From: Euryodendron excelsum
Taxonomy: Eukaryota > Streptophyta > Magnoliopsida > Ericales > Pentaphylacaceae
Assembly (NCBI GenBank): GCA_033060915.1
Contig: CM065382.1
Location: 4,530,001-4,594,000 of the forward strand
Direction: 5' to 3'
DNA: 64,000 nt
Made by a program: the position numbers and the translations under genes. The first letter of the stretch is position 1; the number at the start of each line of letters is the position of its first letter. Under the pieces are notes generated by a model that ran no database searches, was not told where the DNA came from, and saw only the letters and a program-made list of their open reading frames with translations. This document shows positions 22,552-32,365 of this stretch, one piece after another.

Positions 22552-23961
22552 ATGGAGAAGCTTGTTTCATGTCGGTTCAATGCCGAAAATTTGCCTGAAA
22601 ATTATATATCTCCACCGGATACAAGACCCGGCAAGCTAACTGTTCCTCTATGCAAGAACATTCCGGTGATTGATTTGGCGAAGGCAGAGGGTGCTGATCG
22701 AAGCAACATAATTGAACAAATTCTAAAGGCTAGCCAAGACTTCGGATTTTTTCAGGTTCACACACACACACACACATATATTATATGTACATATTGAAAT
22801 TTTTATCATATCTCTCTTAAGGGATGGTTGATGGTTCTTTCAAATTGAGCAAATACATCATTTTCTCCTTTTCAAAGTGTTGGACTCTTGAAGAAATGGC
22901 AAACCATATGTCGTATTGTGAAACAGGTGATCAACCATGGAGTTTCAGAAAATCTAATGGCAGAAACAATGGATCTCTACAAGGAGTTCTTCGACATGCC
23001 GGCCGAATACTTGGCAAGTCTGTACTCAGAGGATCCCAGCAGACTCTGCAGGCTCTACACCAGCAGTCACAGATATGCCACTGAAAAGGTTCACTTTTGG
23101 AGGGATAATCTGAGACACCCTTGTCATCCTTTGGAGAAATACATACAACTCTGGCCTGAGAAGCCAACTAAATATCGGTACATTAATTTGATTTCCTTCT
23201 CCTCCTTTCTCATGAAACAAACAGGGTTCTTGAATGAATCATAGAAGAGTAAGAAAAACTGAAATCTTTTTTTCTTTTCCTCTTTGAAGAGAGATTGTTG
23301 GGACATATTCAGTTGAAATTAGGAACCTGGCAATAAGGATTTTGGAGCTGATTTGTGAAGGATTAGGACTTCAAGCAGGGTATTTCGGAGATGAATTAAC
23401 CAAGGAGCAATTGATATCAATTAATCATTACCCACCGAGTCCGGACCCGAGTCTGACTCTAGGATTGCCTAAACACTGTGATCCGGACCTCATAACCATT
23501 CTGCAACAAGGGGATGTCTATGGGCTTCAAGTCTTCAAGGATGGTCAATGGCTCGGCGTTGAGCCTCACCCCAAGGCATTGGTCGCCAACATAGGTCACA
23601 TATTACAGGTATATCTATATCTATTCTCATGAAACCAATTCAAATTTTCTTATATATCTATATCTATATCTATATCGTGTTCTTCATAGATCTTAAATTT
23701 TTGTTGCAGATTATCAGTAATGGGAGGTTAAAGAGTGCTGAACATCGAGCAGTGACGAATGGCGAAAATGCTCGGACTTCCATTGTCATTTTCATTAATC
23801 CTTGTTATGAGACCATTGTAGAACCCGCGAAAGCTCTGATCAGCGGGTGCAGTCCCCCGCTATACAGAGCCTTCCAGTTCAAGGAATTTCTTGGCGATTT
23901 TATTCGTGCAAAGACTGGTGACCCCCAAGCTTTGTTGGGGCCTTACAAGCTCCAAGCTTGA
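22552..23961 (+). CDS. 2-oxoglutarate/Fe(II)-dependent dioxygenase, hyoscyamine 6-dioxygenase-like, copy B
   Basis: CDS join(22552..22755, 22927..23177, 23290..23608, 23710..23961), 1026 nt, 341 residues. All introns are GT-AG and frames close exactly (phase 0, phase 2, phase 0). DOXC enzymes use Fe(II), O2 and 2-oxoglutarate to hydroxylate or desaturate specialised metabolites. An N-terminal DIOX_N domain (IPVIDLAKAEG near residue 37, VINHGVSE at 69) is followed by the beta-helix core. Iron ligands are H214, D216 (KHCDPD) and H270 (EHRAVT); the 2-oxoglutarate RxS motif is R280-T-S282. NHYPPSPDP precedes the HxD as usual. Length and wording (ICEGLGL, WPEKPTKYRE, TIVEPAKALI) match hyoscyamine 6-dioxygenase and its many relatives, but the substrate cannot be read from sequence and tropane chemistry should not be assumed. 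A (CA)n run lies in intron 1. No defects are seen. Confidence 0.93.
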
Positions 23962-24449
23962 TTAATGGCACACAAAATGAATATGCTATGCAGACTTTAT
24001 ACAGCTAGTCACAATGGGGTGTTTTTTTTTTTCCTTTCTATCCAATGTTTAAAAGATTCAAGATCGTTGGGCTCCTGGTTTTACTTTTGTGTATTTTGTG
24101 AATAATACATACAGAACTTTTACGTTGTGGTTGGATCAAAGATTTAGTGATAAAAAGGAAAACAAAAAGGAAAATAAGAGAAAAAATTCATTTTGTTATT
24201 TTTTTTTCAACTTTTTCTTTAATAAATTTGGATGCTAAATAGTATTAAGGAGTATACTGTTTCTTTCCATTGTTGTGTAAGTTCATCGTTATCATGTATA
24301 CAAGGTTCAAGGTCTTGTTAACATAATGCGTAGAAAATTAATTTAGATGTGCTAGAAATGGCAAAATCACTTCTAGCTGAATGTCCCAAATATTATCTTA
24401 TTATCAGTATCGGACGAACCAAATCATGGCTGTGGTTCTTAGGGAGGTT

Positions 24450-24640
24450 GGTTGAAATTGGGGAAATTTTAAGGATTTTGGAGCTAATTTGGAAAGATTG
24501 GGACTTGACCCGGTTGCCTACAAAGAGTTTTGGGTGAACTTCGACTACTTTCAGTTAAAATTGTATTGCCTAAACAACCATGGCGATCTTCATTAATACT
24601 GCTTTGTATATGAAGTTATGCATGGAATCAATCCTCGACA
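24450..24640 (+). pseudogene. Detached dioxygenase exon 3 / exon 4 scraps (unit 2)
   Basis: 24453-24521 resembles exon 3 (AAGGATTTTGGAGCTAATTTG, then GACTTGA), and the stretch after 24585 (GATCTTCATTAATACTGCTTTG) matches the scrap at 17817-17842 in unit 1. It is too short and diverged to be expressed. Its presence after both A and B indicates an older broken gene copy within the duplicated unit. Confidence 0.65.
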
Positions 24641-24970
24641 CCATAATGCGTTTCTATTATTGTATACAAAGAGTTTTGTCAACACCTACAAAGCCAACAA
24701 TGCTGATAATGAAGGGAAACTAAAACCAATTAATAAGCTCCAAGGTACCAAATCTGTTTTTATTTAATATCTAATCAGCAGAAAGAAAATCATATGAATT
24801 CGGTATGGGTATGGCCAATAGGGTGGAATCAATCTTAGTCCATAGCCAGCAGATGGGGCTTCAAAGTCAAAACATGTCTAATCTATGTTTGAAATGATTT
24901 AAGCAATTGAACTATACATATATATAAAATATCTAACTAATATGGACAATACATGGCCCAAATATGATAT

Positions 24971-25973
24971 CACTGAATGTTACAGGAGGATGAAAACAAT
25001 TACGGTCCCCTACCCTCTCTGTCAATGAGCCAATTATTGGCATTTATTTAATTTCACGTTAATTCTATCCATAAAAAAAATTAATCTACCGAAGGGTGGC
25101 TGATAGACCCAAAAGCCGAGTATTTGAATTTTAATTTCACAGCAGAGGGTGAGACCGGTGGTTAGAGCAGTTAGCCCACTAACCATGTTCAAGGTTTGAT
25201 TTCACGACACCCACTGCCTTTTTTTTTAACATGATATTGTGACTGTTTATTTAATGTACTAAAAATGTAAAAATTCAATTCTTTCATATTTTTTTGCTAG
25301 AAATTTTTTTTAGAATGATATAAAAGTGATATTTGTAAAATTATGGGCCAAAATAGTGAGTATTTTAATTTGAAATAAAAATTCTATATAAAAATTTACT
25401 CAAAATTTTTTTTCAACACATGAAGTATTTCAATTTTTCCACTTTATAATTATCAACTAATTATATATATATATATATATATATGTACTGCAGGAGGGGA
25501 GGGTCAGAATCTTTGTGCTCAAGTAGAAGCCATGTATACCAACCCTTTAGATTTGTCTACTCTCAGAAAGATCAGATCAGGTCGGGATTTATTAAATGAT
25601 TTAAAATTGCAATTATTTTAGTGAAAGGAACTGCTGAATTTGGCCTAATCAAAAGCTTGCACCAATTTGACGTATGTCAAAAACTACTGGCCTCTTAAAA
25701 ACTTTAAAAAGGCCTGATGCTGCCTTGAAAGATATATATATGTATATATATATAGAGGCCACAATCTTTCACAGTCGATCGGACCAGTGGCTTGTTAAAT
25801 CTAGATTGAGTTAACATCATCTAATTTATTTCCTTCTTAGGACTAGCTAGCAGCTTGTCTTTATCTTGTGGTTGGCTGACTATAGAGCAAAAGCAACTAT
25901 AAAAACCTATGTTAATCCCCATATTACAGCCATTAAAACCTTGTCTGTGCTTGAAAGATTAAGTCTCCCAACA
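24971..25973. other. Spacer and promoter of copy C
   Basis: About 1 kb. Contains a possible tRNA-derived SINE-like head at 25145-25225, an (AT)n tract near 25464-25484, and the promoter of copy C. CTATAAAAACC at 25897-25907 is a good TATA box about 70 nt before its start codon. Confidence 0.45.
25145..25225 (+). repeat. Possible tRNA-derived SINE-like fragment
   Basis: GGTGGTTAGAGCAGTTAGCC resembles a tRNA D-arm with a box A. About 25 bases on, GTTCAAGGTTTGATTTC resembles a T-arm with a box B, though imperfect. A T run follows. The acceptor stem of a real tRNA is not seen. Weak call. Confidence 0.25.
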
Positions 25974-27571
25974 ATGGAGGTGCTTATTTCAAACTGGTCT
26001 AACGTTCAATCCTTACCTGAAAGTTATGTATTCCCACCGGATAGAAGACCCGGGAAGGTCAATGTTCCCGTGTGCGAAGACATTCCAGTCATTGACCTTG
26101 AAAAAAGTTTGGCTCTCGATCCAGCTGAAACTATCCAGCAAATTCTAAAAGCATGCCAGGAATTCGGGTTTTTTCAGGTTTGCAGTTTCATTTTCTTGTG
26201 GATCTTTGTGATGAAGCTCATCCAATCTAATAGGCTAGTCCTTTGGAATATATATAATATATGTATATGATGCTAACTCATTTTTTTTGCATTCATATAT
26301 GCTGCAAATTATCAGGTGATCAACCATGGAGTTTCAGAAAGTTTAATGGATGACACGATATGCGTGTTCAAGGAGCTCTTCAGCATGCCGGCTGAGTACA
26401 AGGCGAAGTTTTTCTCCAATGACCCAAATAAAAGTTGCAGGCTCTACTCAAGCACTTTGAATTACGACAAAGAAAAGGTTCATTATTGGAGGGATAATTT
26501 TACTCATCGTTGTCATCCTTTAGAGGATCACATCCAGTCTTGGCCTGAAAACCCCACTAGATATCGGTAATCTCTGAAACCTCATTAGATCAAATTAATT
26601 AATTGAATCATTCTCTCATATACCTAAAAGAAACAACTTTTTTTTTTTTTTAAATTTTCAGAGAAGTTGTAGGGACATATTCTGTTGAAGTAAGGGAATT
26701 GCTGTTGAGGATATTGGATCTGCTATGTGAAGGACTGGGACTTGAAGTTGGGTATTTTGGAGGTGAATTGAGCAAGACTCAGTTACTATCAGTTAATCAC
26801 CATATTCCATGCCCGGACCCAAGCTTGACCTTGGGAATGCCTGAACATTGTGACCCTAACCTCATAACAGTTCTCCATCAGTGTGAGGTTTCTGGACTTC
26901 AAGCCTTCAAAGATGGGGAATGGATTGGTGTTGAGCCTCTTCCTCATGCATTTGTAGTCATTCCAGGTCTCCAATTACGGGTATATCTCTATTGGGTGTG
27001 TCTTGTATTCTGTGAGACCCATATAATTATCCACCAAAATTGTTGTTAATCACAATTCATGTTAGCTTTATTAAGAAAATTTTTCTAGCTTTTAGCAGCA
27101 TACTCGGTGGCGGACCTAATTTAAGACCAAGGCCTGGCGCTACTAAGGAGTGGCGCAGCCCCATATATTTTTGTATATTTATAAGATAAATAGTATATCT
27201 CCCCCCTCCTAAAATTTAATATTTTTTTTTATCTTGGGTCCTCAACAAATTTTTTGGGTCCGCCCTTGAGCATACTACTGCTGGATTTTGAACTGTTGTC
27301 TGTGTGGATGCAGGTTGTGAGTAATGAGAAGCTTACGAGTCCTAAACATCGAGTGGTCACACATGCCGTCGAGGCTCGGACAACCATTGGCACCTTTCTT
27401 ATTCCTTCTTATGATTTCCCAATAGAGCCTGCAAAGGATTTGGTTGACGCATCCAATCCTCCACTCTATAGAGCCTTCACATACAAAGAGTTCTTTAGCA
27501 CCTTCACTGGGCTAAAATGTGATGCTGAAGTTGCATTGGAGCGCTTTAAGCTTCATGCTTTGAGTAATTAA
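25974..27571 (+). CDS. 2-oxoglutarate/Fe(II)-dependent dioxygenase, hyoscyamine 6-dioxygenase-like, copy C
   Basis: CDS join(25974..26177, 26316..26566, 26662..26980, 27314..27571), 1032 nt, 343 residues; exon lengths 204, 251, 319 equal those of copy B. The start MEVLISNW is chosen because it aligns with the starts of the paralogues; the frame stays open upstream but that part shows no family similarity. Iron ligands H214, D216 (EHCDPN) and H270 (KHRVVT) are present. The 2-oxoglutarate motif reads R280-T-T282, with Thr where the family normally has Ser. The usual NYYPP-like motif is altered to NHHIPCP. These changes may affect co-substrate binding or may be tolerated. Intron 3 (26981-27313) contains a 164-bp hAT-type MITE. 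A TATA box lies about 70 nt upstream. The substrate is unknown. No stop or frame shift is seen. Confidence 0.92.
27105..27268. mobile_element. hAT-type MITE in intron 3 of copy C
   Basis: 164 bp beginning CGGTGGCGGACC and ending GGTCCGCCCTTG, which are inverted partners, flanked on both sides by AGCATACT (27097-27104 and 27269-27276). An exact 8-bp target duplication is the signature of hAT transposition. It lies wholly in the intron and does not touch the splice sites. Confidence 0.85.
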
Positions 27572-27603
27572 TGGCGTGTCATAGGAAATTAATGTTAGGG
27601 CAA

Positions 27604-27607
<4 letters not shown>

Positions 27608-27647
<40 letters not shown>

Positions 27648-27720
27648 GCTTTACGTTCCTTTTGTATGTGTTCTCTTTGTTACTTTGTAAAAAGTTAAAG
27701 ACTTTCTAATGTGGGATGAA

Positions 27721-27755
<35 letters not shown>
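27608..27755. repeat. Two (CT)n tracts within a short tandem duplication
   Basis: CT runs at 27608-27644 and 27721-27755, each followed by GGCTTTACGT. The sequence after the first run (CCTTTTGTATGTGTTCTC, ending AATGTGGGATGAA) recurs at 30052-30113, where it was separated from the second run by the LTR element. So a tandem duplication of about 115 bp predates the insertion. Confidence 0.85.
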
Positions 27756-27770
27756 GGCTTTACGTCCTTT

Positions 27771-28175
27771 TGTTGGGAATTTTGGCCTTTTCAAATACAT
27801 CGCTTTTGAAAATAGAAAAGAAAAAAATATTAAAATAAATAACGAAAAACACAACACAAAGATTTACGTAGAAAACTCCCAAAACAGGAAAAAAATCATT
27901 AGCCTCAAAGAAAAATACACTATGTAAAAAATTATTATAATCACATAATTTTTTTTCCTCACCCTAAAGATACACCCACTAAGCTTCCCCACTAGCGACA
28001 CTTTAACTTTCACCTCTTCAAGAGAAATTTTACTAAAGTCAAAAGTTACTAGTTAAGCTATTGACTGGTGCACTTAATTAAGGAAACTTAACCTTCCTTA
28101 AATAAGGATTCACCCTTACCCCCCTTCTCACTCCCAACCGATGTGGGATTGGGAAAGGAGCAAACAAACCCAACA
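27771..28175 (-). repeat. 3' LTR of the gag-only copia element
   Basis: 405 bp, same length as its partner at 29647-30051 and alignable throughout. It shares blocks such as CCCCACTAGCGACACTTTAA and AAAGTCAAAAGTTACTAGTT. It is preceded on the plus strand by the target duplication CCTTT. Confidence 0.93.
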
Positions 28176-28589
28176 ATCTCCACATTTGTGACTTTGGCTG
28201 ATCCCACAGCCATACTCCTCCTTGAAGAAGATCTTTATAGCTTTTGCTATCATGTTTCACCATAAAAGCATATGCACTCAGAATAAATTAATTCCAAGCA
28301 TTTCACTTCGGCCTATGTCGAAAACCAACTTTGCTGAAAAATTATAGTGCAACTCCCATATTTGGCTTTCTTGGAAGTTCATCAGCCATCGACATAAATT
28401 TCCACCACATACCCTGCATCAATGCCAAACTAATGTTGGTGTGCAAATTTGTGGACCTGATAATAGTAACACATCCTCTATCATGCGACATCACCATCTA
28501 TACAGAGAGACATAACGTTGGTTTCATTATCAGTATCTCCATTCATTGACTTGGAGTATTTTGTCGAACCCGCTCCAACTTTTGAACAA

Positions 28590-29313
28590 TTTTTCTTGAC
28601 GTGCCAGATTGTCCACACACCCAGCAAACTACTTTCTTTTTCATGGAGTTCTTCTTCTAATCACCAGCTGACACTGCTAGGTTCTCAAGTGAACGATTAC
28701 TTTCACCGCCTAGTCTTCTCTCTTCAGAAAATAGTTTGTTAGTAACTTCTGAAAAATTATTTTTTCCTTCCCATGTATCAAAATAGGCTTCATATGCTCA
28801 TAGGAAGATAGAAGAGACTAGATAAGTCTCAAAGCTTGATACTCATCTTCAATTTTCACTCCAATAAATTCGAGTTCAGAGACGATGCCATTGAGAACAC
28901 TTAAATGATCTGAGATAGTTGTACCTTCACTCATCCGCAATGTATGAAACTGCTCCTTCAGATATATCCGATTCGAAATGCTTTTCTTCTGATATAACTC
29001 TTTAAGCTTTTTTCCAGAGTTCCTTTGCCTTAGATATTTCATACACATTTGTAAGAACATTATTGGTTAGGCACAGATGTATTGCACTTGCTGCTTTCAA
29101 ATTCAGATCCTTCCAATCTTCATCGCTCATTCCAGATCTACTCACGCTAGTATCACTGCTAACTTTAGGAATTTGTTTGCCCTTCAATGCCTTGTGTAAT
29201 CCTGATTGAATCAAAACATCCCTCACTTGCATTTGCCACAAGCCAAAATTGATTCGCCTATTAAATTTCTCTACATCAAATTTTATAGGATTTGAAACTC
29301 TACTTCCTGACAT
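28590..29313 (-). pseudogene. Ty1/copia gag (UBN2-type), frameshifted
   Basis: Reads from 29313 downwards. The N-terminus MSGSRVSNPIKFDVEKFN with the tryptophan-containing FGLWQMQVRDVL is characteristic of plant copia gag. AASAIHLCLTNNVLTNV follows, and a one-base shift near 29005-29010 moves the frame to ELYQKKSISNRIYLKEQF. A further stop occurs near 28818. The nucleocapsid CCHC knuckle (CWVCGQSG...) is recognisable at about 28600-28640 but also carries a one-base deletion before its histidine. The gene is dead as it stands. Confidence 0.85.
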
Positions 29314-29646
29314 GACCTTGATGAATTTTTACCGTAAAAATGAATAGTACTCACTACGTAAGTTCCGAGGAAAGACTCAAATCTTTCCTAGACAGAACTT
29401 CAAGATTCCCAAGAAAGATTGGAGGGGTCACATTGGTCCCGCTTAAAACCCAATCTCCTAGACAGAACCTCCTTAGACTGTACGTATCCACACTATCACA
29501 CCAAAGCTCCACCCCATTAAAAGGAACCTTTGATAATTTCAAGAAAATCTTTTCTGATGTGGATGATCAGTCAAAACTGCAACCACAGAGCATACTCAGA
29601 ATTTTCAATAAATAAACAAAACAACTGAAAAGACTCTGATACCACT

Positions 29647-30051
29647 TGTTGAAAATTTTGGCCCTCCCAAACACACTCCTTTTGGAAATAAGAAAGACAG
29701 AAATATTAAAATAAATAGAGAAAAACACAATACAAGAATTTACGTAGAAAACTTTCAAAATAAAAGAAAAACCACCAGCCCCAGAGAAAAATACATTATG
29801 TGAAAAATTATTATAATCACACAATTTTTCCTTCTCACCCCAAAGACACACCCACTAAGTTTCCCCACTAGCGACACTTTAACTTTCACCTCTTTAAGAG
29901 AGATTTTACTAAAGTCAAAAGTTACTAGTTAAGCTATTGATTGGTGCATTTAACTAAGAAAACTTAACCTTCTTTAAATAAAAATTCACTATTGTCCCCC
30001 TTCCTATTCTTAACCGATATGAGATTGGAAGAGGAGTAAACAAACCCAACA
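29647..30051 (-). repeat. 5' LTR of the gag-only copia element
   Basis: 405 bp. It is followed inward, on the minus strand, after two bases (AG) by the PBS TGGTATCAGAGTC. The end at 30051 is directly followed by the target duplication CCTTT. Confidence 0.93.
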
Positions 30052-30056
30052 CCTTT

Positions 30057-31281
30057 TGTATGTGTTCTCTTGGTTACTTCGTAAAAAGTTAAAAGACTTT
30101 CTAATGTGGAATGAAGTTCTCTCTCTTTTGTATGTCAATATTGTACAGCAAGTTGATTAGAATGTGACCAATATGAAGTGGTCGAATTGGAAAATTGCAT
30201 TTTCATAAGAATTCTTAACCAATACAATGTGGTAATGATATTTATTTATTTATTTATTTTTGAAGATTTAAGCCACCTTGATGGATCTTCTGCTCTGAAA
30301 TGATAAGCTCATGACTTGCCACATCATTGTATAGATTTTCAAACTAAATTTTTTTGTTTGTATATTATTACTTGGTAAAATTAGGACCTTTTATTTTAAA
30401 ACATGACAACCATTAAGATAGTTTTCAATTACAAAAATATCATTGAAACATAATTTTGATTTTTTTTTCTATATAATTTTTCTATTAGATTAGAAATTTT
30501 CCTATTTTTTGAGTAAGAATATTGAATGACCTGAAAAGCCGAAAAACTCTAGATTTTGGAGAAAAAAAACCAACACAATAGGAACCTATCATTATTACCA
30601 CCAGACGAAAAAATATTTAATAGGACGGTGATACTACAATATTTTTACTGATATAGTATTACGACTCAATGAAGTCCCATCAGAATCACAGATTTGGTTC
30701 TATTTATCAAAAAATTTCAGCTCGTCGAAGATCTTTTTGATAAATGACTTAAAGATATCAGAATCCCAAAGAAAACGACATACGTTTTGCTTAAAGGAAC
30801 TCTGAATTGGTCTTACGCAAAGCATGAGCTCATTCCATCGATTAATGAATGCGAATTTCTTTTTAATTACAACTTAGACACCTAGATGGTGCATCGAAAT
30901 TAGTGAAAGCTAGATTCATTATAAAAATGTAGGACCATAATATTAATTTCCCGAATCCAAAGCTACAATAAAATTCATGTGCGATGACTAAAGATTTCAC
31001 AATCTCAATGTCCCCTATTGATTTGGCAATTACAGCATGCGTTGACGTGTTCAGTGATGGCGTATTGAATTTTCTAAAGAACATCGGCCCCCAGGGAATG
31101 TACAGAGCTTCCCTTACAGACGATGCAGCAACTTTTGAACCTTTTGCCAGCTGATTGATTATGATATATGGAGAAACAAACTGGGGGAAGCCATTATAAC
31201 ACCCACTTTTATATATCGTCGCTTCTTCCCGTCATCGAAGCCTGTCTGTTTCTCTTAATTAGAAGATTGAGCTGTACAGAA
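30057..31281. other. Spacer before dioxygenase copy D
   Basis: Begins with the duplicated flank described at 27608-27755. A short (TTTA)n run lies at 30240-30260. The rest is AT-rich without a convincing gene. A TATA-like TTTTATATATC near 31208 lies about 75 nt before the start codon of copy D. Confidence 0.4.
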
Positions 31282-32365
31282 ATGTCGAATCTTCTTTCAA
31301 GCTGGTCTAAGAATGTTCAAGCCGTGCCAGAAGATTACATTTTGCAGCCCGAAAAAAGACCCGGTGCCTGTATGCAAGGCCATTCCAGTGATCGATCTAG
31401 GACGAGTAGGGGGTCATGAGCGAGCCGCCTTACTTCAGCAAATTATCAAAGCTAGCCAGGATTTTTTGCATATATCTATATATTTATACATATTTGGTTG
31501 GAAGGCTCTGAATTAATAGATCAATACAGTCTGATATATTAGCATAAAACAGGTAATCAACCATGGAGTATCGGAAGAAGTAATGGATGAGACAATGAGT
31601 CGGTCCAAGGAGTTCTTTGACATGCCTACAGATTACCTGCAGAACTAAGAGCGTCAGCCACTACACGAGCAGTCTGCGAAACCTTGGGAAGGGGGTTAAA
31701 TTCTGGAAGGATTCACTGAAAAACTCTTGCCACCCTTTAGAGGATCACATCCAGTCTTGGCCTGAAAAGCCACCCGGATATCGGTAAAATCAGCAACCCC
31801 ATTAACCAATCGTGATTAAGGCCTTGTGAAGTTGAGTTTTAGAACCTATTGTATGTGTGTGTGTGTATATATTTGTTAAATTGTATTTTCAGAGAAGTTG
31901 TGGGAACATATTCAGTGGGATTTAGGATGCTAAGCTTGAGTATTTTGGATTTGATATGTGGAGGACTGGGACTTGAATTGGGTTATTTTCGAAATGAGCT
32001 GAGCAAAAGTCAGACACTCCTGACAAACCCATTACCCGCCATGTCCAGGCCCAAGTTTGGTCTTGGGACTAGGCGAACACTGTGAACCCAGCCTCTTAAC
32101 CCTGCTTCTGCAGGAGGAGTATGGGCTTTAGATCTTCAAGGATGGCCAATGGGTTGGTGTTGAGCCTCTTCCTCATGCTTTTGTTGTCAACATATCTAAC
32201 CAGCTAGAGGTACTTATATATCTCCATTGTCCACCCCTTTCAAGGCAGCCTGCAGTGTTTTCCATGAGTACGTCTTAGCTGTCTAAAACTCTTTTAATTA
32301 ATGCAATTAAACTCTGTTTGGCTTTGGATGTAGATTATCAGTAACGGGAAGTTGAGTAGTGTTAA
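31282..32365 (+). pseudogene. 2OG-Fe(II) dioxygenase, copy D, pseudogene
   Basis: Closest to copy E (36037-37804). Exon 1 starts MSNLLSSWSKNV at 31282. An 11-base deletion after AAGACCCGG, relative to E, breaks the frame, and the end of exon 1 with its donor (FGMFQ|GT in E) is lost near 31463. Exon 2 31553-31783 is about 23 bases shorter than in E and has an in-frame TAA at 31646-31648. Exon 3 31893-32209 has indels and a TAG in GGGCTTTAG where E has CAG. The iron-binding HxD is changed to HCE. Exon 4 starts at 32334 (ATTATCAGTAACGGG) but similarity stops after about 30 bases, at AGTGTTAACAC, where unrelated AT-rich DNA begins. It therefore lacks the second iron histidine and the RxS motif. 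Confidence 0.93.

Larger units (their letters stand above)
18310..24970. repeat. Tandem segmental duplication, unit 2
   Basis: Second copy of the unit described at 11090-18240. It carries the intact dioxygenase B in place of pseudogene A, with three insertions absent from unit 1: 18484-19001, 19299-19682 and 20062-21022. Spacer between these and the gene (21030-22490) is AT-rich. It has matches to unit 1 around 21124-21280 and no gene. Confidence 0.8.
27771..30051 (-). mobile_element. Short Ty1/copia LTR element carrying only gag
   Basis: 2281 bp, read on the minus strand. LTRs of 405 bp each lie at 29647-30051 (5') and 27771-28175 (3'), starting TGTTGGGTTTG and ending CAACA. The target duplication CCTTT is exact (27766-27770 and 30052-30056). 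A primer-binding site TGGTATCAGAGTC, the usual initiator-Met tRNA complement, lies at 29632-29644. A short purine tract (TGTGGAGAT) abuts the 3' LTR. The 1471-bp interior contains a copia-type gag and a decayed CCHC knuckle, and lacks any recognisable integrase, reverse transcriptase or RNase H. It would therefore have needed enzymes from another element to move. The LTRs have diverged at many positions, so the insertion is not recent. Confidence 0.93.

Noticed and set aside
25866..25973. In-frame upstream extension of copy C
   Set aside because: It overlaps the TATA box at 25897 and has no family similarity; the start at 25974 gives the same exon 1 length as copy B.
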